Source: Halotalea alkalilenta DSM 17697 (GTDB lineage: Bacteria; Pseudomonadota; Gammaproteobacteria; Pseudomonadales; Halomonadaceae). Taken from it: a DNA stretch of 64,000 nt. A model generated the notes under the pieces. It did not search any database and had not been told where the DNA came from. It worked only from the letters and a program-made list of their open reading frames with translations. Where the stretch lies: assembly GCF_000621205.1 (NCBI RefSeq), contig NZ_JHYY01000024.1:1-64000 (forward strand), written 5' to 3'. This document shows, piece after piece, positions 9,190 through 28,835 of the stretch; positions within the stretch are counted from its first letter, which is position 1, and every line of letters starts with the position of its first letter. A program made the translations under genes and the position numbers.

Positions 9190-10206
9190 ATGTTCATGGA
9201 TATGCCTATGTTGCCGGTCGTCTGGTTCGGCTTGATCGGCTTCGCCGTCGCGATGTACATCATCCTGGACGGCTTCAGTCTCGGTATCGGTATTCTCTTT
9301 CCGTTCGTCAAGGGCGACGCGCGCCGTGATGTGATGATGGGCACCGCGATGCCGGTCTGGGATGGTAACCAGACCTGGATGATTCTCGCCGGGGCCGGGC
9401 TCTATGGTGCTTTCCCCATGGTCTATGCAACCATCCTGCCGGCAATGTACTTGCCGCTGGTATTGATGCTGCTCGCTTTGATCTTCCGGGGAATAGCCTT
9501 CGAGTTCAGGGCCAAGTCGACCCGCTACCGCCACATGTTCGACCTGGCGTTTTCCCTGGGCGCGATCGTCGCGACCTTTGCCCAGGGAGTGGTGCTGGGG
9601 GGGATCATCCACGGCCTGCAGGTGAGCGATCGGCAGTTCGCCGGAAACACCTTCGACTGGCTGACGCCGTTTTCGCTGTTCACCGGCGTTGCGCTGATAT
9701 GCGGCTATGCCTTGCTCGGTGCAGCATGGCTGGTGGTGAAGACCGAAGGGGCGCTGCAGAGGAAGTTCTACGCTGCGGTTCGTCCGTTGACTATCGTGCT
9801 TATCGTGGCGATGGCGGTGATCAGCATCTGGACGCCTCTGAACAACCAGGCGATCGCTGAGCGCTGGTTCTCCACCCCGAATATCTTCTATCTCTCGATA
9901 GTCCCGCTGCTGGTGGTGGTGCTTGCGTTCAGTATCCTCAGCGGAGTGGGTAAAGGGAACGAGAAACTCATTTTCGCCAAGGTGATCGGGCTCTTCATGC
10001 TGGGGCTCGTCGGCCTGGTGATCAGCTTCTTTCCCTACATCATCCCGCCCTCGATCACCATATGGGAGGCCTCTTCGAGCGCTTCGAGCCAGCAGTTCCT
10101 GATCGTTGGCTACTTGGTGATCATGCCGGTCGTGCTGGTCTACACCGCCTATAGCTACTATGTCTTCCGCGGCAAGGTTCGGCTGGAAAACCTGCATCAT
10201 TACTGA
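9190..10206 (+). CDS. cioB: Cytochrome bd-type quinol oxidase subunit II
   Basis: This 338-aa integral membrane partner of CioA begins with the family signature WFGLIGFAVAMYIILDGFSLG. Further conserved segments are MPVWDGNQTWMILAGAGLYGAFP and SFFPYIIPPSITIWEA. It starts 18 bp after cioA and is the last gene of the operon. No cydX-like micro-gene is visible before the terminator at 10227. Confidence 0.93.
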   Translation: MFMDMPMLPVVWFGLIGFAVAMYIILDGFSLGIGILFPFVKGDARRDVMMGTAMPVWDGNQTWMILAGAGLYGAFPMVYATILPAMYLPLVLMLLALIFRGIAFEFRAKSTRYRHMFDLAFSLGAIVATFAQGVVLGGIIHGLQVSDRQFAGNTFDWLTPFSLFTGVALICGYALLGAAWLVVKTEGALQRKFYAAVRPLTIVLIVAMAVISIWTPLNNQAIAERWFSTPNIFYLSIVPLLVVVLAFSILSGVGKGNEKLIFAKVIGLFMLGLVGLVISFFPYIIPPSITIWEASSSASSQQFLIVGYLVIMPVVLVYTAYSYYVFRGKVRLENLHHY

Positions 10207-10226
10207 GCCCATCTGGTGCATATCGC

Positions 10227-10266
10227 GCGAGCCCTCTCATCGCAATGAGAGGGCTCGCTGCGTTTT
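10227..10266 (+). terminator. Intrinsic terminator after cioB
   Basis: A perfect 14-bp stem (GCGAGCCCTCTCAT with ATGAGAGGGCTCGC) with a CGCA loop is followed by TGCGTTTT. It separates the oxidase operon from birA. Confidence 0.88.
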
Positions 10267-10333
10267 GGCTCATCAAGCGATCGATGCGCGACGCAATTGA
10301 GATAGAATCGCCTTTCACTTGCGTTGGATGTGC

Positions 10334-11323
10334 ATGATGAATTTTCGCGACCTGGTCCGTCTTCTTGGGGATGGTGAGTACCGCTCCGGTGAGGAGCTGG
10401 GCGAGCGGCTCGGCGTCTCTCGGACGGCGATCTGGAAGCAGTTGAAGAAGCTCGAGGGACTGGGTGTCACGCTCGAGGCGGTGCGTGGGCGAGGGTATCG
10501 CGTCTCGCCGCCGATCGAGCTGCTCGATGGCAGCGAAATCGTCGGCAAGCTGCCTCATGCTGCGCGCCGTCGTCTGGCGCGGCTGTTCGTCGAAATGCAG
10601 CTCGATTCGACCAACAGCTTCCTGCTCAATCGCTTTTCGCAAGGAGCGGGGCATGCGGAAGTCTGCTTCGCCGAGCAGCAGACCAGTGGTCGTGGTCGTC
10701 GAGGGCGGCGCTGGGAGACTCCGTTGGGCGGCGGTCTGACTTTTAGCCTCGGGTGGCGCTTCGATTCTCCGGCGGCCCACTTGCAGGGGCTGAGCCTTTC
10801 CGTTGGGGTGGTGATAGCGCAAGCATTGGCGAGCCAGGGTGTCGATATCGAGCTGAAGTGGCCCAACGACCTGCTGCTGCGCCGCGGCGACGGTGAGCTT
10901 GCCAAGCTGGGGGGGGTATTGATCGAGCTACAGGGCGATGCGGAAGGCCCTTGTGAAGTGGTGATCGGCATCGGTCTCAACGTTCTCTGTGCTCCGAAGC
11001 TCGAGGGAGGGAAGGGGTTGCCAAGCGGATGCTTGGGAGAGGTCAATCGGGGCCTGTCGAGAAATGCCGTCGCCGCCGTGCTGATCGAGCATTTGACCGC
11101 CATGCTGGAGCGGTTCGGCAGCGAGGGATTCGAACCATGGCGATCTCGCTGGAATCAGTTGCATGCGCTCAGCGGGTGCGCGGTCAACGTCACTCTGGGG
11201 GAGGGGGGATATCTCGCTACCGCGCTCGATGTCGATTCGAACGGCAATCTCAGGGTTCGTGAAGGGGATACGATCCGTACCCTGGCGGGTGGGGAGATCA
11301 CTCTGCGGCCCCTGTCTGACTGA
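10334..11323 (+). CDS. birA: Bifunctional biotin-protein ligase / biotin operon repressor
   Basis: This protein activates biotin to biotinyl-AMP, attaches it to acetyl-CoA carboxylase carrier protein and can repress biotin genes. With the ATG at 10334 it is 329 aa. An N-terminal winged helix (SGEELGERLGVSRTAIWKQL) indicates the DNA-binding type. The catalytic domain has GRGRRG at 119-124 and KWPNDLL at 175-181, with the ligase lysine near 191. A C-terminal SH3-like domain follows. Starts at 10328 and 10337 are also possible; none has a strong ribosome-binding site. In many relatives coaX follows birA, but here only about 130 bp separate it from the tRNA promoter. Confidence 0.93.
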   Translation: MMNFRDLVRLLGDGEYRSGEELGERLGVSRTAIWKQLKKLEGLGVTLEAVRGRGYRVSPPIELLDGSEIVGKLPHAARRRLARLFVEMQLDSTNSFLLNRFSQGAGHAEVCFAEQQTSGRGRRGRRWETPLGGGLTFSLGWRFDSPAAHLQGLSLSVGVVIAQALASQGVDIELKWPNDLLLRRGDGELAKLGGVLIELQGDAEGPCEVVIGIGLNVLCAPKLEGGKGLPSGCLGEVNRGLSRNAVAAVLIEHLTAMLERFGSEGFEPWRSRWNQLHALSGCAVNVTLGEGGYLATALDVDSNGNLRVREGDTIRTLAGGEITLRPLSD

Positions 11324-11456
11324 GCGTCCGGTTTTTTTGCGGTGGGGTTGCGCGGGCAGGGTCTTTTTGCAACAATGCGCCGCGTCTTCGCTGGGGCCTC
11401 TCGTGGTCGCGTCGAATCCCACAGTTCGGGCGGCGGATGAAAAGAGAGATAAGCGA

Positions 11457-11484
11457 TTGACAGGGTGGGGAAATGATGTAGAAT
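11457..11484 (+). promoter_or_regulatory. Promoter of the Tyr-Gly-Thr tRNA operon
   Basis: A consensus -35 TTGACA (11457-11462), a 16-bp spacer and TAGAAT (11479-11484) precede tRNA-Tyr, with a GC-rich stretch after the -10 as in stable-RNA promoters. Confidence 0.85.
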
Positions 11485-11497
11485 TCGCCGCCACGTA

Positions 11498-11581
<84 letters not shown>

Positions 11582-11625
11582 GAATTTTGGCTTCGCTATG
11601 CGGTCTTGGCGAAGCAGATGGGTAA

Positions 11626-11699
<74 letters not shown>

Positions 11700-11707
11700 G
11701 GCAAAGC

Positions 11708-11782
<75 letters not shown>

Positions 11783-11788
11783 ATTTTG

Positions 11789-11827
11789 AAAAGGATGATC
11801 GGTATGGTCGTCCTTTTCTTCTTTTTC
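11789..11827 (+). terminator. Intrinsic terminator after tRNA-Thr
   Basis: AAAAGGATGA and TCGTCCTTTT form a 10-bp stem (one G-T pair) followed by CTTCTTTTTC. It ends the three-tRNA transcript before the separate tRNA-Trp promoter. Confidence 0.75.
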
Positions 11828-11856
11828 TGCGCTCGTGTGGGTGTTTTGGGTGGGGG

Positions 11857-11885
11857 TTGTCAGTCGAGTGTCTTTCGGCTACGAT
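11857..11885 (+). promoter_or_regulatory. Promoter of tRNA-Trp
   Basis: TTGTCA (11857-11862), a 17-bp spacer and TACGAT (11880-11885), followed by a GC-rich discriminator, form a sigma-70 promoter of the stringently controlled stable-RNA type. Confidence 0.7.
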
Positions 11886-11920
11886 GGCGCCCGCTCTTTC
11901 GAGGGTTGAAAGTCGTGTCT

Positions 11921-11996
<76 letters not shown>

Positions 11997-12045
11997 ACCT
12001 TCCCCAGGTTGGCATCAGTCGGCAGTCAAAAGCCCGATTGATACC

Positions 12046-12051
12046 TATAAT
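12046..12051 (+). promoter_or_regulatory. Candidate -10 element for secE-nusG
   Basis: A perfect TATAAT lies 30 bp before the secE start. The matching -35 position (CAGTCA, 12023-12028) is poor, so the promoter may be weak or activated; read-through from tRNA-Trp is also possible. Confidence 0.4.
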
Positions 12052-12081
12052 CCCAGCTATCGCCGCACCAGGAGTTCATCC

Positions 12082-12453
12082 ATGAAAAATAACGCCGAGG
12101 TGCAGACGACGTCGCGCCACGACGCTATCAAGTGGGCGATCGCGGTCGTTCTCGTTGCCCTGGCGGTGGCCGGCAACATCTATTTCGCGGATCAGCCCCT
12201 GCTCTATCGCGTTCTGGGCGTTGTCGTGGTCGCAGGCCTTGGTGTCTACGTTGGCTTCACCACGGTCAAAGGGCGCGAGCTGATCGAGCTCGGGCGCAGC
12301 GCGAAGAAAGAGATTCAGCGTGTGGTCTGGCCGACGCGCCAGGAAACCATTCAGACCACTGCGATCGTGATGGTTGCAGTGCTGATCGTTGGGCTCGTGC
12401 TCTGGCTGATCGATACCCTGCTTGGCTGGCTCGTGTCGGGCATCATAGGTTAG
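12082..12453 (+). CDS. secE: Preprotein translocase subunit SecE
   Basis: SecE clamps SecY in the inner-membrane translocon. The 123-aa protein has three predicted helices like the enterobacterial form (residues about 14-32, 36-56, 93-118). The conserved amphipathic block [15 protein letters not shown] precedes the last helix. A ribosome-binding sequence (CAGGAG) lies upstream of the ATG. nusG follows after 8 bp. Confidence 0.95.
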   Translation: MKNNAEVQTTSRHDAIKWAIAVVLVALAVAGNIYFADQPLLYRVLGVVVVAGLGVYVGFTTVKGRELIELGRSAKKEIQRVVWPTRQETIQTTAIVMVAVLIVGLVLWLIDTLLGWLVSGIIG

Positions 12454-12461
12454 GAGAAAGC

Positions 12462-12995
12462 ATGGCTAAGCGCTGGTACGTGGTTCACGCCTACTCCGGC
12501 TTCGAGAAGCAGGTGATGCGGTCGCTCAAGGACCGCATCAAGCTGCATGAGGTCGAGGATCTCTTTGGTGAGATTCTCGTGCCGGTCGAAGAAGTCGTCG
12601 AGATGCGTGACGGCAAGCGTCGTAAGAGTGAGCGTAAGTTCTATCCCGGCTACGTGCTGGTCGAGATGGAAATGAACGATACGACGTGGCACTTGGTCAA
12701 CGAGACGCCGCGCGTCATGGGCTTCATCGGCGGTACGCCGGAGAAGCCTGCGCCGATCACTCAGCGCGAAGCGGATGCCATTCTTCGCCGCGTGCAGGAT
12801 GGTAGCGAGAAGCCTCGTCCCAAGACCGTTTTCGAAGCTGGCGAGACCGTTCGGGTCGTCGATGGTCCGTTCGCCGACTTCAACGGCGTGGTCGAAGAAG
12901 TGAACTACGAGAAGAGCCGCCTGCAGGTCAGCGTATTGATCTTCGGGCGCTCCACCCCTGTGGAGCTTGAATTCTCCCAGGTGGTCAAAGAGTGA
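12462..12995 (+). CDS. nusG: Transcription termination/antitermination protein NusG
   Basis: NusG binds RNA polymerase through its N-terminal domain and Rho or ribosomal protein S10 through its C-terminal KOW domain. The 177-aa protein begins with the conserved [13 protein letters not shown], and the KOW motif appears as [20 protein letters not shown] near residues 127-146. The start at 12462 has an AGGAGA ribosome-binding site; a longer open frame upstream lies inside secE. Confidence 0.96.
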   Translation: MAKRWYVVHAYSGFEKQVMRSLKDRIKLHEVEDLFGEILVPVEEVVEMRDGKRRKSERKFYPGYVLVEMEMNDTTWHLVNETPRVMGFIGGTPEKPAPITQREADAILRRVQDGSEKPRPKTVFEAGETVRVVDGPFADFNGVVEEVNYEKSRLQVSVLIFGRSTPVELEFSQVVKE

Positions 12996-13102
12996 TTTGA
13001 TTCAGCTCGCGAGAGAGGCCTCTCGTGAGTTTTGGAGCGTCGGTTCGACGTTCTTTTTCACCGGGGAGCCGAAAGGCGCTATCACCCAAACGGAGTCCAT
13101 CC

Positions 13103-13534
13103 ATGGCCAAGAAAGTACAGGCGTACATCAAGCTGCAGGTCGCAGCTGGTAAAGCCAACCCCAGCCCCCCCGTGGGTCCGGCGCTCGGTCAGCACGGCGT
13201 CAACATCATGGAGTTCTGCAAAGCCTTCAATGCGGCTACCCAGAACCTCGAGCCGGGTCTGCCGACTCCGGTCGTGATCACCGTCTATTCCGATCGCAGC
13301 TTCACCTTCATCACCAAGACTCCTCCGGCGGCGGTGCTGCTCAAGAAAGCAGCCGGCATCCAGTCTGGTTCGGGCGAGCCGAACAAGAAGAAGGTGGGCA
13401 CCGTGACTCGCGCGCAGCTCGAAGAGATCGCGCGTACCAAAGAGCCGGATATGACCGCTTCCGATCTCGAAGCAGCCGTCCGTACCATCGCTGGCAGTGC
13501 GCGCAGCATGGGTCTGAACGTGGAGGGTCTCTGA
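13103..13534 (+). CDS. rplK: 50S ribosomal protein L11
   Basis: This 143-aa protein of the GTPase-associated centre binds 23S rRNA and is needed for RelA activation. It begins [21 protein letters not shown] with the conserved [22 protein letters not shown]. The start at 13103 matches the family; upstream in-frame codons fall in the 107-bp gap after nusG. rplA follows after one base, so L1 can control both. Confidence 0.97.
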   Translation: MAKKVQAYIKLQVAAGKANPSPPVGPALGQHGVNIMEFCKAFNAATQNLEPGLPTPVVITVYSDRSFTFITKTPPAAVLLKKAAGIQSGSGEPNKKKVGTVTRAQLEEIARTKEPDMTASDLEAAVRTIAGSARSMGLNVEGL

Positions 13535-13535
13535 G

Positions 13536-14228
13536 ATGGCCAAGCTTACCAAGCGCATGAAGCAGATTCGCGCCAAGGTCGACTCTGCCAAGACTTACAG
13601 CATCGACGAAGCCACCGCTCTGCTTGCTGAGCTTTCGACCGTCAAGTTCAAGGAATCCATCGACGTTTCCGTGAATCTGGGCGTCGATCCGCGCAAATCC
13701 GATCAGGTGGTGCGTGGCGCTACCGTCATGCCTCACGGTACCGGCAACGACGTTCGTGTCGCCGTATTTGCCCAAGGCGCCAACGCCGATGCGGCCCGTG
13801 AAGCTGGTGCCGAGATCGTTGGTATGGACGACCTCGCTGCCGAGATCAAAGGCGGCCGTCTGGACTTCGACGTCGTCATCGCCTCTCCGGATGCGATGCG
13901 TGTGGTCGGCCAGCTGGGCCAGATCCTCGGCCCGCGCGGCCTGATGCCGAACCCCAAGGTCGGCACCGTGACTCCCGACGTCGCTACCGCGGTCAAGAAC
14001 GCCAAGGCTGGTCAGGTGCGTTTCCGTACCGACAAGAACGGCATCATCCATGCGACGCTGGGCAAGGTCGACTTCGCTCCCGAAGCGATCAAAGGCAACC
14101 TCGAAGCGCTGATCAACGATCTCAAGCGCCTCAAGCCCAGCACCTCGAAAGGTGTGTACCTGAAGAAGGTCTCGCTCTCGAGCACCATGGGTCCTGGCAT
14201 CACCGTCGATCACTCCTATCTGGCCTGA
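13536..14228 (+). CDS. rplA: 50S ribosomal protein L1
   Basis: This 230-aa protein of the L1 stalk, which moves deacylated tRNA out of the E site, is usually an autogenous repressor of the rplK-rplA mRNA. Conserved features include [20 protein letters not shown] and [15 protein letters not shown]. Length is close to E. coli (234). Confidence 0.97.
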   Translation: MAKLTKRMKQIRAKVDSAKTYSIDEATALLAELSTVKFKESIDVSVNLGVDPRKSDQVVRGATVMPHGTGNDVRVAVFAQGANADAAREAGAEIVGMDDLAAEIKGGRLDFDVVIASPDAMRVVGQLGQILGPRGLMPNPKVGTVTPDVATAVKNAKAGQVRFRTDKNGIIHATLGKVDFAPEAIKGNLEALINDLKRLKPSTSKGVYLKKVSLSSTMGPGITVDHSYLA

Positions 14229-14542
14229 TCGATGGTTCGGCAGCGGCGATCCAGTCGCCGCCGATCGATTGTCTTTAGCAGTAACTTTGCGGTTCCCGCG
14301 CCGATTGGGCGGGCGCCGTCAAAGACCGCAGGTGCGCAGGATTGGTCTTGCGCTTAATGGGCTCTGCCCGCCTGCGCAGATGGTGAGGCTTGCCATGGGG
14401 CTGCGTGAGTGGCCCTTGGCACCAGCCATCCCCCGCCCCAGGCGCTGCGCGATTTCGGTCGTGTCTACGCTCTGGGATATGGCAACCCGGGGTGGTGATC
14501 GGATTCGTTCCGGTCGCTCTCCGGTACGAAGGAGTGAAGACA
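14229..14542 (+). promoter_or_regulatory. rplJ leader (L10-leader-like)
   Basis: This 314-bp gap before rplJ has no gene. A perfect hairpin GCGGCGA/TCGCCGC (14243-14261) follows rplA. A second long hairpin pairs GCGCAGG (14334-14340) with CCTGCGC (14371-14377), followed by CAGATGGTGAGG. Position and structure resemble the L10(L12)4-binding leader of other gammaproteobacteria, by which L10 represses its own translation. The exact fold is not verified. Confidence 0.6.
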
Positions 14543-15049
14543 GTGGCATTAGGTCTTGAAGGCAAAAAGGCGATCGTCGCTGAAGTCAGCGAAGCCGCTA
14601 GCGCCGCGCTCTCCGTCGTCGTTGCCGACTCTCGCGGTGTGACTGTAGACGCAATGACCGAATTGCGTAAACAGGCTCGCGAGAATGGCGTCCAGCTGCG
14701 CGTCGTGCGCAACACGCTGGCGCGCCGTGCGCTCGCAGGTACCTCTTATGAGTGCCTGAACGAGTCGTTCGTCGGCCCGACCCTTCTTGCGTTTTCCATG
14801 GAGCATCCTGGCGCTGGCGCCCGATTGCTCAAGGAATTCGCCAAGAAGCAGGAGAAGTTCGACGTCAAAGCATTGGCGTACGATGGCGAGCTCATCCCGG
14901 CTGAACAGATCGATCGCCTGGCCGCTCTGCCGACGCGCGACGAAGCGCTCGCCAAGCTGTTGTCGGTGATGAAAGAAGCTTCCGCCGGCAAACTGGCCCG
15001 CGTTCTCGCTGCGCTGCGCGACAAGAAACAATCGGAAGAAGCCGCATAA
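14543..15049 (+). CDS. rplJ: 50S ribosomal protein L10
   Basis: L10 forms the base of the L7/L12 stalk. The GTG start at 14543 gives 168 aa (E. coli 165), has an AAGGAG ribosome-binding site and yields the family N-terminus [15 protein letters not shown]. Conserved segments are VTELR-like [13 protein letters not shown] and [11 protein letters not shown]. The long upstream open extension is in the leader and is rejected. Confidence 0.96.
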   Translation: MALGLEGKKAIVAEVSEAASAALSVVVADSRGVTVDAMTELRKQARENGVQLRVVRNTLARRALAGTSYECLNESFVGPTLLAFSMEHPGAGARLLKEFAKKQEKFDVKALAYDGELIPAEQIDRLAALPTRDEALAKLLSVMKEASAGKLARVLAALRDKKQSEEAA

Positions 15050-15145
15050 GCGGTTGTTTCCCTTCATCTTGTCTGCCCGTACGGGTGCGAACGTCCAAAA
15101 TCACGCTCGAGCAACAGTTGCTCCGCAAAGTCTAGGAATGTAATC

Positions 15146-15514
15146 ATGGCACTTAGCAAAGACGATATCATCAACGCAGTAGCCGAAATGTCCGTCATGG
15201 AAGTGGCCGATCTGGTCACCGCGATGGAAGAGAAATTCGGCGTTTCCGCCGCAGCGGCCGTTGTCGCTGGTCCGGCCGCAGCTGCCGAAGCAGTTGAAGA
15301 GCAGACCGAATTCGACCTGATCCTGAAAGATGCTGGCGAGAAAAAAGTCAACGTCATCAAGGCTGTTCGCGAAATCACCGGTCTCGGCCTGAAAGAAGCC
15401 AAGGCTGCTGTCGATGGCGCTCCGGCGACCATCAAAGAAGCTCTGTCCAAGGATGACGCAGAAGCTGCGAAGAAAAAGCTCGAAGAAGCTGGCGCTACCG
15501 CGGAACTCAAGTAA
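15146..15514 (+). CDS. rplL: 50S ribosomal protein L7/L12
   Basis: This 122-aa stalk protein is present in several copies per ribosome and recruits translation GTPases. The N-terminal dimerisation domain ([17 protein letters not shown]) is joined by an Ala/Val-rich hinge to the C-terminal domain with [20 protein letters not shown]. It lies 96 bp after rplJ. Confidence 0.97.
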   Translation: MALSKDDIINAVAEMSVMEVADLVTAMEEKFGVSAAAAVVAGPAAAAEAVEEQTEFDLILKDAGEKKVNVIKAVREITGLGLKEAKAAVDGAPATIKEALSKDDAEAAKKKLEEAGATAELK

Positions 15515-15825
15515 CGTTCGTGCGTATCGCTACGTACGCGGCTTAGCTTGCGTACACGGCTGGTGGCGGTTCTCCGCCGCCGGCCTTTTTCCGTTGCAAG
15601 CCGGTGCATCAGACGGCAGCGAAATTTGCAAGGCAACGGCTAGATGTCATCGGAAAAGCGCGGGAACGGCGTTCTGCGTCGTGAATCGCCCCCGCTGTCC
15701 GACCGAATTCTCAACGGCGAGCCTCCCTCCTTCGAGGGGCTTGCCGTTGGCGCCTGACGGGGGCGTCCTCGTCACCGCGTGCCGACCACGCCGGTCACTT
15801 ATGGTGAACAAGCTGGGGAATACAG
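15515..15825 (+). other. 311-bp rplL-rpoB intergenic region
   Basis: No gene is seen. It holds a terminator-like hairpin, listed separately, and about 235 bp of leader before rpoB. In E. coli the equivalent gap carries a partial attenuator and an RNase III site, so a similar role is likely. Confidence 0.6.
15558..15590 (+). terminator. Attenuator-type terminator between rplL and rpoB
   Basis: GGCTGGTGGCGG pairs with CCGCCGCCGGCC (12 bp, two G-T pairs) around a TTCT loop, followed by TTTTT. Since rpoBC follows without a clear new promoter, partial termination lowering rpoBC relative to rplJL is the likely role. Confidence 0.75.
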
Positions 15826-19902
<4,077 letters not shown>

Positions 19903-19916
19903 ATACAGGACGCTCC

Positions 19917-19934
19917 CGGTCGTTCGACCGTTTT
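19917..19934 (+). terminator. Small terminator-like hairpin in the rpoB-rpoC gap
   Basis: CGGTC-GTTC-GACCG, with only a 5-bp stem, is followed by TTTTA 12 bp after the rpoB stop. It is too weak for full termination and may cause pausing or processing. Confidence 0.35.
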
Positions 19935-19940
19935 ATCTGA

Positions 19941-19980
19941 TGGTCCGCGGACCAGTGTGGCGATCGCCTCACTGGTCCGC
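19941..19980 (+). repeat. Overlapping palindromes in the rpoB-rpoC gap
   Basis: TGGTCCGCGGACCA (19941-19954) is a perfect palindrome. Its right part also belongs to a larger hairpin: GCGGACCAGTG (19947-19957) with CACTGGTCCGC (19970-19980), enclosing the palindrome GGCGATCGCC. The two folds share bases and exclude each other. They end 30 bp before the rpoC start. Confidence 0.75.
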
Positions 19981-20010
19981 CCATGAAAACTCCGCAGCGG
20001 AGCCGACCTA

Positions 20011-24219
<4,209 letters not shown>

Positions 24220-24241
24220 ATACGTCGGTAGTGGATGAAAT

Positions 24242-24279
24242 CGTCAAGCCCGAGCGAAGAACATCGCCCGGGCTTGACG
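24242..24279 (+). terminator. Hairpin after rpoC, overlapping the str promoter
   Basis: CGTCAAGCCCG (24242-24252) and CGGGCTTGACG (24269-24279) form an 11-bp stem extended by GCG/CGC. No T tract follows, so termination may be Rho-assisted. Its right arm contains the -35 element of the next promoter. Confidence 0.55.
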
Positions 24280-24303
24280 CTCAGGTTGCGAAGCCCGTAG
24301 AAT
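24274..24303 (+). promoter_or_regulatory. Candidate promoter of the str operon
   Basis: TTGACG (24274-24279), an 18-bp spacer and TAGAAT (24298-24303) lie about 100 bp before rpsL. The -10 region TAGAATTCGC is identical to that of the tRNA-Tyr promoter at 11479. Confidence 0.6.
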
Positions 24304-24319
24304 TCGCAGCCTTTAATAG

Positions 24320-24781
<462 letters not shown>

Positions 24782-24859
24782 TTTCATTCTGGTCTGATAA
24801 GAGTAAGGCTGGTCTCAGTGGCCAGGTTTACCTGAAGGACCCTTCACCGAGGGCTTATC

Positions 24860-25333
24860 ATGCCTAGACGTCGTATTGCCGCAAAACGCGACATCCTTCC
24901 GGATCCCAAGTTCGGAAGTGAGCGGCTGGCCAAGTTCATGAACCATCTGATGATCAGCGGCAAGAAGTCCGTTGCCGAGCGCATCGTTTATGGCGCGCTC
25001 GACCGGGTTGCCACTCGCTCCAAAGATGCCGAGCCGCTGGAACTGTTCGAAAAAGCGCTGGAAGCGATCCAGCCGATGGTCGAGGTCAAGTCGCGTCGCG
25101 TAGGTGGTGCCACCTACCAGGTGCCTGTGGAAGTACGTCCTTCCCGTCGTCAGGCGCTGGCCATGCGCTGGATGGTCGACGCTGCGCGTTCGCGTGGTGA
25201 GAAGACCATGGAGCAGCGTCTTGCTGGCGAGATCCTGGATGCAGCGGAAGGAAAAGGTGCCGCCGTCAAGAAGCGCGAAGACGTCCACCGTATGGCCGAG
25301 GCCAACAAGGCGTTCTCGCACTACCGTTTCTGA
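24860..25333 (+). CDS. rpsG: 30S ribosomal protein S7
   Basis: This 157-aa primary assembly protein of the 30S head begins [20 protein letters not shown]. It contains [18 protein letters not shown], the conserved tRNA/rRNA-contact region. S7 usually represses str operon translation by binding the rpsL-rpsG gap, which is 78 bp here. Confidence 0.97.
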   Translation: MPRRRIAAKRDILPDPKFGSERLAKFMNHLMISGKKSVAERIVYGALDRVATRSKDAEPLELFEKALEAIQPMVEVKSRRVGGATYQVPVEVRPSRRQALAMRWMVDAARSRGEKTMEQRLAGEILDAAEGKGAAVKKREDVHRMAEANKAFSHYRF

Positions 25334-25420
25334 TCCGCGTCGTTCGGCCGTCGCGGGGCTTCTCCTCGCGATGGCCCCGCCGGTGAAGGACGAGGCTTCC
25401 AACCAACAGGACACACTATC

Positions 25421-27538
25421 GTGGCACGCAAGACTCCCCTTAAGCGCTATCGCAATATCGGGATTGTCGCGCACGTCGATGCGGGCAAGACCACTACGAC
25501 CGAGCGCGTGCTTTTCTATACCGGTCTCTCGCACAAGATCGGCGAAGTCCATGACGGCGCTGCAACCACCGACTGGATGGAGCAGGAGCAGGAGCGTGGT
25601 ATCACCATCACCTCCGCTGCTGTGACGACCTTCTGGAAGGGGATGAACCAGCAGTTCGACGAGCACCGCATCAACATCATCGACACCCCTGGACACGTCG
25701 ACTTCACCATCGAGGTCGAACGTTCCCTGCGCGTGCTCGATGGTGCTGTGGTCGTGCTCTGCGGCTCCTCCGGTGTGCAGCCCCAGACCGAAACCGTGTG
25801 GCGTCAGGCGAACAAGTACGAAGTACCGCGCATGGTCTTCGTCAACAAGATGGACCGCGCTGGCGCGGACTTCTTCAAGGTCGTCGAGCAGCTCAAGGAT
25901 CGCTTGAACTGCAACGCAGTGCCGATCCAGATCAACTGGGGCGCTGAAGAAGACTTCAAAGGCGTCGTCGATCTGATCGAGATGAAGGCGATCCTTTGGA
26001 ACGACGCCGACCAGGGGCTGACCTACGAACTCGTCGATATTCCCGACGAGCTCCGGGAAACCGCTGAGACCTACCGCGAGCAGATGATCGAAGCCGCGGC
26101 CGAGGCCTCGGACGAGCTGATGGAGAAGTACCTCGACGAGGGCGAGCTGACCAAGGAAGAGATCAAGGCCGGTCTGCGTCGTCGTACCCTCGACAACGAG
26201 ATCGTACTGATCACCTGCGGCTCCGCGTTCAAGAACAAGGGCGTGCAGGCGGTGCTCGACGCGGTCGTCGAATACCTCCCTTCTCCGCTCGAGGTCAAGG
26301 CGATCGAGGGTGAGCTGAACGACAAGGAAGGCACCATCGAGACCCGTGAGGCCGATGACAATGCTCCTTTCGCTGCGCTCGCGTTCAAGATCGCGACCGA
26401 TCCGTTCGTCGGTACGCTGACTTTCGTTCGCGTCTATTCGGGCGTGCTGAGCTCGGGCGATAGCGTCTACAACTCCGTCAAGGAGAAGAAAGAGCGCATC
26501 GGTCGTATCGTTCAGATGCATGCGAACACGCGCGAAGAGATCAAAGAGATCCTCGCTGGCGACATCGCCGCCTGTGTCGGGCTCAAGGACGTCACCACCG
26601 GTGATACTCTTTGCGCCATCGACAACAAGATCGTGCTGGAGCGGATGGAGTTCCCTGAGCCTGTGATTTCGGTCGCCGTCGAACCGAAGTCCAAGGCTGA
26701 CCAGGAGAAGATGGGTATCGCCCTCGGCAAGCTTGCGCAGGAGGATCCTTCCTTCCGCGTCAAGACCGACGAGGAGACCGGTCAGACCATCATCTCCGGG
26801 ATGGGCGAGCTGCACCTCGATATCATCGTCGACCGTATGCGTCGCGAGTTCAAAGTCGAGGCGAACATCGGCAAGCCGCAGGTTGCCTATCGCGAGACGA
26901 TTCGTAAGAGCGTCGAGCAGGAAGGCAAGTTCGTTCGCCAGTCCGGTGGGCGCGGTCAGTTCGGTCACGTGTGGCTTCGTATCGAACCGCTGACCGAGGC
27001 CGACAAGGGTGGCGACGAGGAAATGACCTTCAAGTTCACCTCCGAGATCGTCGGTGGTGTGGTGCCGAAGGAATACGTTCCCGCAGTCGAGAAGGGTGCT
27101 TACGAGCAGCTGCAGAACGGCGTCATCGCGGGCTACCCGATGATCGACGTCAAAGTGGCGCTGTTCGATGGCTCCTACCACGATGTCGACTCGAACGAAA
27201 ATGCCTTCAAGATCGCCTCGTCGATGGCGATCAAAGAAGGTGCGCGCAAGGCTGGCGCGGTTCTGCTCGAGCCGATCATGCGAGTCGAGGTGGTGACGCC
27301 TGAGGACTTCATGGGCGATGTGATGGGCGATTTGAACCGCCGCCGTGGCCTGGTGCAGGGTATGGATGACTCCTCTTCTGGTAAAGTCATCCGTGCAATG
27401 GTGCCGCTGGGTGAGATGTTCGGTTACGCGACCGACCTGCGTTCGCAGACCCAGGGCCGCGCAAGCTACTCCATGGAGTTTGCGAAGTACGATGAGGCGC
27501 CGTCCAGCGTCGTCGAAGCCGTCATCAATCAGAAATAA
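25421..27538 (+). CDS. fusA: Elongation factor G
   Basis: This 705-aa translocase GTPase also acts in ribosome recycling. G motifs are visible: [37 protein letters not shown] and [10 protein letters not shown]. Domain IV and the C-terminal segment [15 protein letters not shown] are intact. The start is GTG. An inverted repeat GCGGGGC/GCCCCGC (25353-25380) lies in the 87-bp gap after rpsG. Confidence 0.98.
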   Translation: MARKTPLKRYRNIGIVAHVDAGKTTTTERVLFYTGLSHKIGEVHDGAATTDWMEQEQERGITITSAAVTTFWKGMNQQFDEHRINIIDTPGHVDFTIEVERSLRVLDGAVVVLCGSSGVQPQTETVWRQANKYEVPRMVFVNKMDRAGADFFKVVEQLKDRLNCNAVPIQINWGAEEDFKGVVDLIEMKAILWNDADQGLTYELVDIPDELRETAETYREQMIEAAAEASDELMEKYLDEGELTKEEIKAGLRRRTLDNEIVLITCGSAFKNKGVQAVLDAVVEYLPSPLEVKAIEGELNDKEGTIETREADDNAPFAALAFKIATDPFVGTLTFVRVYSGVLSSGDSVYNSVKEKKERIGRIVQMHANTREEIKEILAGDIAACVGLKDVTTGDTLCAIDNKIVLERMEFPEPVISVAVEPKSKADQEKMGIALGKLAQEDPSFRVKTDEETGQTIISGMGELHLDIIVDRMRREFKVEANIGKPQVAYRETIRKSVEQEGKFVRQSGGRGQFGHVWLRIEPLTEADKGGDEEMTFKFTSEIVGGVVPKEYVPAVEKGAYEQLQNGVIAGYPMIDVKVALFDGSYHDVDSNENAFKIASSMAIKEGARKAGAVLLEPIMRVEVVTPEDFMGDVMGDLNRRRGLVQGMDDSSSGKVIRAMVPLGEMFGYATDLRSQTQGRASYSMEFAKYDEAPSSVVEAVINQK

Positions 27539-27564
27539 CCCATAGCTCAAACGAGGTTATAGCA

Positions 27565-28758
<1,194 letters not shown>

Positions 28759-28774
28759 CATCGCAAGGCGATTC

Positions 28775-28802
28775 AAAAGGGGCCCGGCTCGGGCCCCTTT
28801 CT
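28775..28802 (+). terminator. Intrinsic terminator after tuf
   Basis: AAAGGGGCCCG and CGGGCCCCTTT form an 11-bp stem with a 3-nt loop and a short pyrimidine tail. It separates the str operon from the S10 operon. Confidence 0.85.
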
Positions 28803-28835
28803 CATGTCGGGCTGTCCCTCTCGTGCGATGCGCGT

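Noticed and set aside
24815-27550. 911-codon open frame antisense to rpsG and fusA
   Set aside because: It spans two real genes on the other strand and has no recognisable domain.
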